A stretch of DNA of 6,295 nucleotides from an uncultured Bacilli bacterium (GTDB lineage Bacteria > Bacillota_I > Bacilli_A > RF39 > UBA660), in NCBI GenBank assembly GCA_910585335.1, contig CAJUCU010000012.1, positions 22,758-29,052 on the forward strand, written 5' to 3'. The notes beneath the pieces were generated by a model. It saw only the letters and a program-made list of their open reading frames with translations, made no database searches and was not told the DNA's origin. Position 1 is the first letter of the stretch. The number at the start of each line of letters is the position of its first letter. Shown here one piece after another: positions 4,803-6,295 of the stretch. Made by a program: the position numbers and the translations under genes.

Positions 4803-4846
4803 ATGACAACTGTAAGGTTTTAAAATATGAAATAAGAAAGATGTAG
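4701..4846 (+). pseudogene. Gutted Nudix hydrolase domain (first strand plus C-terminal end, catalytic centre lost)
   Basis: The Nudix-like start (ATACYLKKDNKVLMIKFSKK, frame of the ASCH gene) is followed within a few codons by a different frame. From 4772 this second frame reads NELFEGKFLLDD, then KVLKYEIRKM to TAG at 4844-4846. In MutT-like Nudix hydrolases the end of the protein typically reads 'F-x-G-K-F-x-Y-D-x-D-x-L-L-x-Y-E-I', which this fits well. Around 100 residues between the two parts, including the Nudix box with its metal-binding glutamates, are missing, and the junction changes frame. The TAG of this scrap overlaps the ribosome site of the next gene, so the intact ASCH-Nudix gene was once directly joined to it. 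The domain cannot be catalytic now. Confidence 0.65.
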
Positions 4847-4854
4847 GTGGTAAG

Positions 4855-5316
4855 ATGAATTTCAGTGAAGAAGATTTATTAAAAATATTTGATGAGAACA
4901 AGTATAAAAGAATATGTGTGTTAGGTACTACTTGTACAGGAAAATCTACTTTAATTAGCAAATTAAATATTGGGGAAGATATGGATAAATTAATTTTTCC
5001 GTTGTTGACAAAAGAAGAAAGTGATTATGTTTGCCAGACTCCATGGACAGAAGAAATTGGTAAAAAGATGGATGGACTAGTTAGAGCTAGACTAACAATT
5101 AAACCAGGAACTCCATTATTTGGAACTGTATTGCTTCCTTGTGATTTAATTGTATATCTTCATATATCTGATGAATTGCTTTTAGAACGCACTAAATTAA
5201 GGAATGCTGATTTTAGAAATGCTAAAAATATGCAATATAAGATTGAACAAGAAATATATGCATCAAATATAGAAACAATAGTGTTGGAAATAGAACAAAA
5301 GGAGAAAACATTATAA
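4855..5316 (+). CDS. Small P-loop NTPase, kinase-like
   Basis: This 153-residue protein has a Walker A motif at residues 24-32 (GTTCTGKST) after a hydrophobic strand (RICVLG), the layout of small nucleoside, nucleotide or shikimate kinases. CDLIVYL (residues 96-102) is a probable Walker B-like strand, followed by a charged segment, LLLERTKLRN (109-118), like the Arg-bearing lid of adenylate-kinase-type enzymes. No family-specific substrate motif is clear, so the phosphate acceptor is unknown. AGGTGG (4845-4850) lies four bases before the ATG and supports this start. The stop codon TAA shares its last A with the ATG of the next gene, so the two are translationally coupled. A kinase directly coupled to a nucleotidase suggests nucleotide metabolism (inference). 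Confidence 0.75.
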   Translation: MNFSEEDLLKIFDENKYKRICVLGTTCTGKSTLISKLNIGEDMDKLIFPLLTKEESDYVCQTPWTEEIGKKMDGLVRARLTIKPGTPLFGTVLLPCDLIVYLHISDELLLERTKLRNADFRNAKNMQYKIEQEIYASNIETIVLEIEQKEKTL

Positions 5317-5873
5317 TGAAAACGATAATGGTTGATATGGATGATGTATTAACTTATGGCAATTTTTCTACAATATTAGAAGATTACTTAGGTTACAAAC
5401 CAGATTATAATAATATTAAAACATATTATATACAAGACATTCTAGGTGATAAAAAAGACGATTTCTTTAGTAAATTTAAAGATATGGATATGTACAAAAA
5501 TGCTGTTCTTTTACCAGATTGTTATGATATTTTAAAAGAACTAAGTAAACACTATAAAATTTATATATGCACAGATTATATTTGGAGAGAAATCATTGAG
5601 TATGCTGGAAATAATCTTAAAAATAAATATAATTTCTTATATGAAAAATTAGATTTTATAAATCCTAATAATTTTATATTTACAGTTGATAAAACAATTG
5701 TTAATTGCGATATAAAAATTGATGATAAAATAAATAATATTGAAGGTGCAGAAACTAAACTATTATTTACTGCATGGCATAATAAAGATTTAAGTGATAA
5801 AAAATTGAAAGAACAAGGCATTATTAGAGTTAATAATTGGAAAGAGATTAAAGAAGTATTAGAAAATATTTAG
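5316..5873 (+). CDS. HAD-superfamily 5'(3')-deoxyribonucleotidase-like phosphatase (NT5C type)
   Basis: Members of this family remove the phosphate from (deoxy)nucleoside monophosphates. HAD motif I is VDMDDVL (nucleophile D7, acid/base D9) at the very N-terminus. Motif II is ICTDY with T86. A candidate motif III lysine is K126 (VDKTIV). Motif IV is KIDDKINN with D136/D137, matching the usual 'IDDxxxN' of the 5'-nucleotidase, C type family. The length of 185 residues is normal for bacterial members. All motifs appear intact, so activity is likely, although the exact nucleotide is not determined by sequence. AAAGGAG (5298-5304) lies 11 bases before the ATG, which overlaps the upstream stop by one base. 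The next gene follows after 24 bases. Confidence 0.85.
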   Translation: MKTIMVDMDDVLTYGNFSTILEDYLGYKPDYNNIKTYYIQDILGDKKDDFFSKFKDMDMYKNAVLLPDCYDILKELSKHYKIYICTDYIWREIIEYAGNNLKNKYNFLYEKLDFINPNNFIFTVDKTIVNCDIKIDDKINNIEGAETKLLFTAWHNKDLSDKKLKEQGIIRVNNWKEIKEVLENI

Positions 5874-5897
5874 CTTTGTTTAATTCAGGAGGTCTAT

Positions 5898-6295
5898 ATG
5901 TATATATTTTTAGCAATCGATGTAGATAATCAGTTTTCAGAAATTAAAAATAAAGCAAGTATAATAGATGAAAATATTGGATTTCAAAATTCATGTTTTA
6001 CTTTACCAATGCATATTTCATTAAAGGCATCCTTTAAAATCGACAGCTCTAATTTTGATAGTGTTATTGAAGAAGTTGTAAATTATTATTCATCTATACA
6101 ATCATTTAAGATAGATATTTATAGGTTAGAAATGTATGACAATATAGTTTGGATAAGAATGTGCAGAAATAGAGAATTAGATAAAGCACATGATGATATA
6201 AATAGAATTTTATTAGAAAAACATAATATTGGACTACACGAATATGACTTGGATTACAAATATCATACAACATTATTTATGGATGATAATACTCA
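5898..6295 (+). CDS. 2H phosphoesterase, LigT / 2'-5' RNA ligase-like (3' end beyond window)
   Basis: A perfect AGGAGG (5887-5892) lies five bases before the ATG. The visible 132 residues start MYIFLAIDVD, the usual first strand of the family. They carry both signature motifs: H39-I-S-L (residues 39-42) and H123-T-T-L (123-126), with about 80 residues between them, as expected for the two-fold HxT/S catalytic centre. Such enzymes cleave or form 2'-5' or cyclic phosphodiester bonds in RNA ends and small nucleotides; some degrade 2'-5' oligoadenylate or cyclic-nucleotide signals. The reaction here is unknown. Only the last part of the domain, perhaps 30-50 residues, should be missing off the right edge. 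It follows the nucleotidase by 24 bases and is likely in the same operon. Confidence 0.85.
   Translation, partial: MYIFLAIDVDNQFSEIKNKASIIDENIGFQNSCFTLPMHISLKASFKIDSSNFDSVIEEVVNYYSSIQSFKIDIYRLEMYDNIVWIRMCRNRELDKAHDDINRILLEKHNIGLHEYDLDYKYHTTLFMDDNT

Noticed and set aside
4728..4961. 77-codon minus-strand frame
   Set aside because: It overlaps the Nudix scrap and the P-loop gene in antisense and shows no ribosome site or recognisable domain.

Overview
The window is AT-rich DNA from a low-GC Gram-positive-like bacterium (Bacillota; Bacilli- or Clostridia-related). The evidence is purine-rich Shine-Dalgarno sites (AGGAGG, AAGGAG), a perfect extended -10 sigma-A promoter, tRNA genes with encoded CCA, and Rho-independent terminators. 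All seven Trp codons I located in intact genes are TGG, so the standard code applies and an in-frame TGA is a real stop. The genus cannot be named from this.

Left part (1-3154). A large single-pass membrane protein (9-2321, possibly continuing off the left edge) has a triplicated cytoplasmic module, a Lys-rich juxtamembrane stretch, one membrane segment and a very acidic, probably external tail. A consensus promoter (2336-2364) then drives a 138-residue protein of unknown function (2421-2837), which ends in a clear terminator. A two-tRNA operon follows with its own promoter: a CAU tRNA whose acceptor stem points to lysidine-type tRNA-Ile, and tRNA-Leu(UAG). It ends in a strong terminator at 3121-3154.

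Middle part (3155-4340). This very AT-rich accessory stretch looks like a gene graveyard. It holds a 96-residue ORF that may be a distant YabP/YqfC-like protein, followed in frame after its TAG by a degenerate 12-nt tandem repeat encoding LPSN-like tetrapeptides. Next come repeated TGATAA/TTATCA dyads, a broken helical-protein gene (3794-4156), and a 50-codon gene that looks like the two ends of a YhcG/DUF1016 nuclease joined after loss of the middle (4149-4301).

Right part (4303-6295). A same-strand, tightly spaced cluster is preceded by an imperfect palindrome. It encodes an ASCH-domain protein fused to a gutted Nudix domain, a small P-loop kinase-like protein, a HAD-superfamily 5'(3')-deoxyribonucleotidase-like protein, and a 2H phosphoesterase (LigT/2'-5' RNA ligase-like) cut off by the window edge. 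All are families that act on nucleotides or RNA ends, so the cluster plausibly handles nucleotide or RNA-end salvage, repair or signalling. That joint role is inference. The most notable pattern is that three neighbouring genes (helical protein, YhcG, Nudix) appear to have lost their interiors while keeping recognisable terminal parts.
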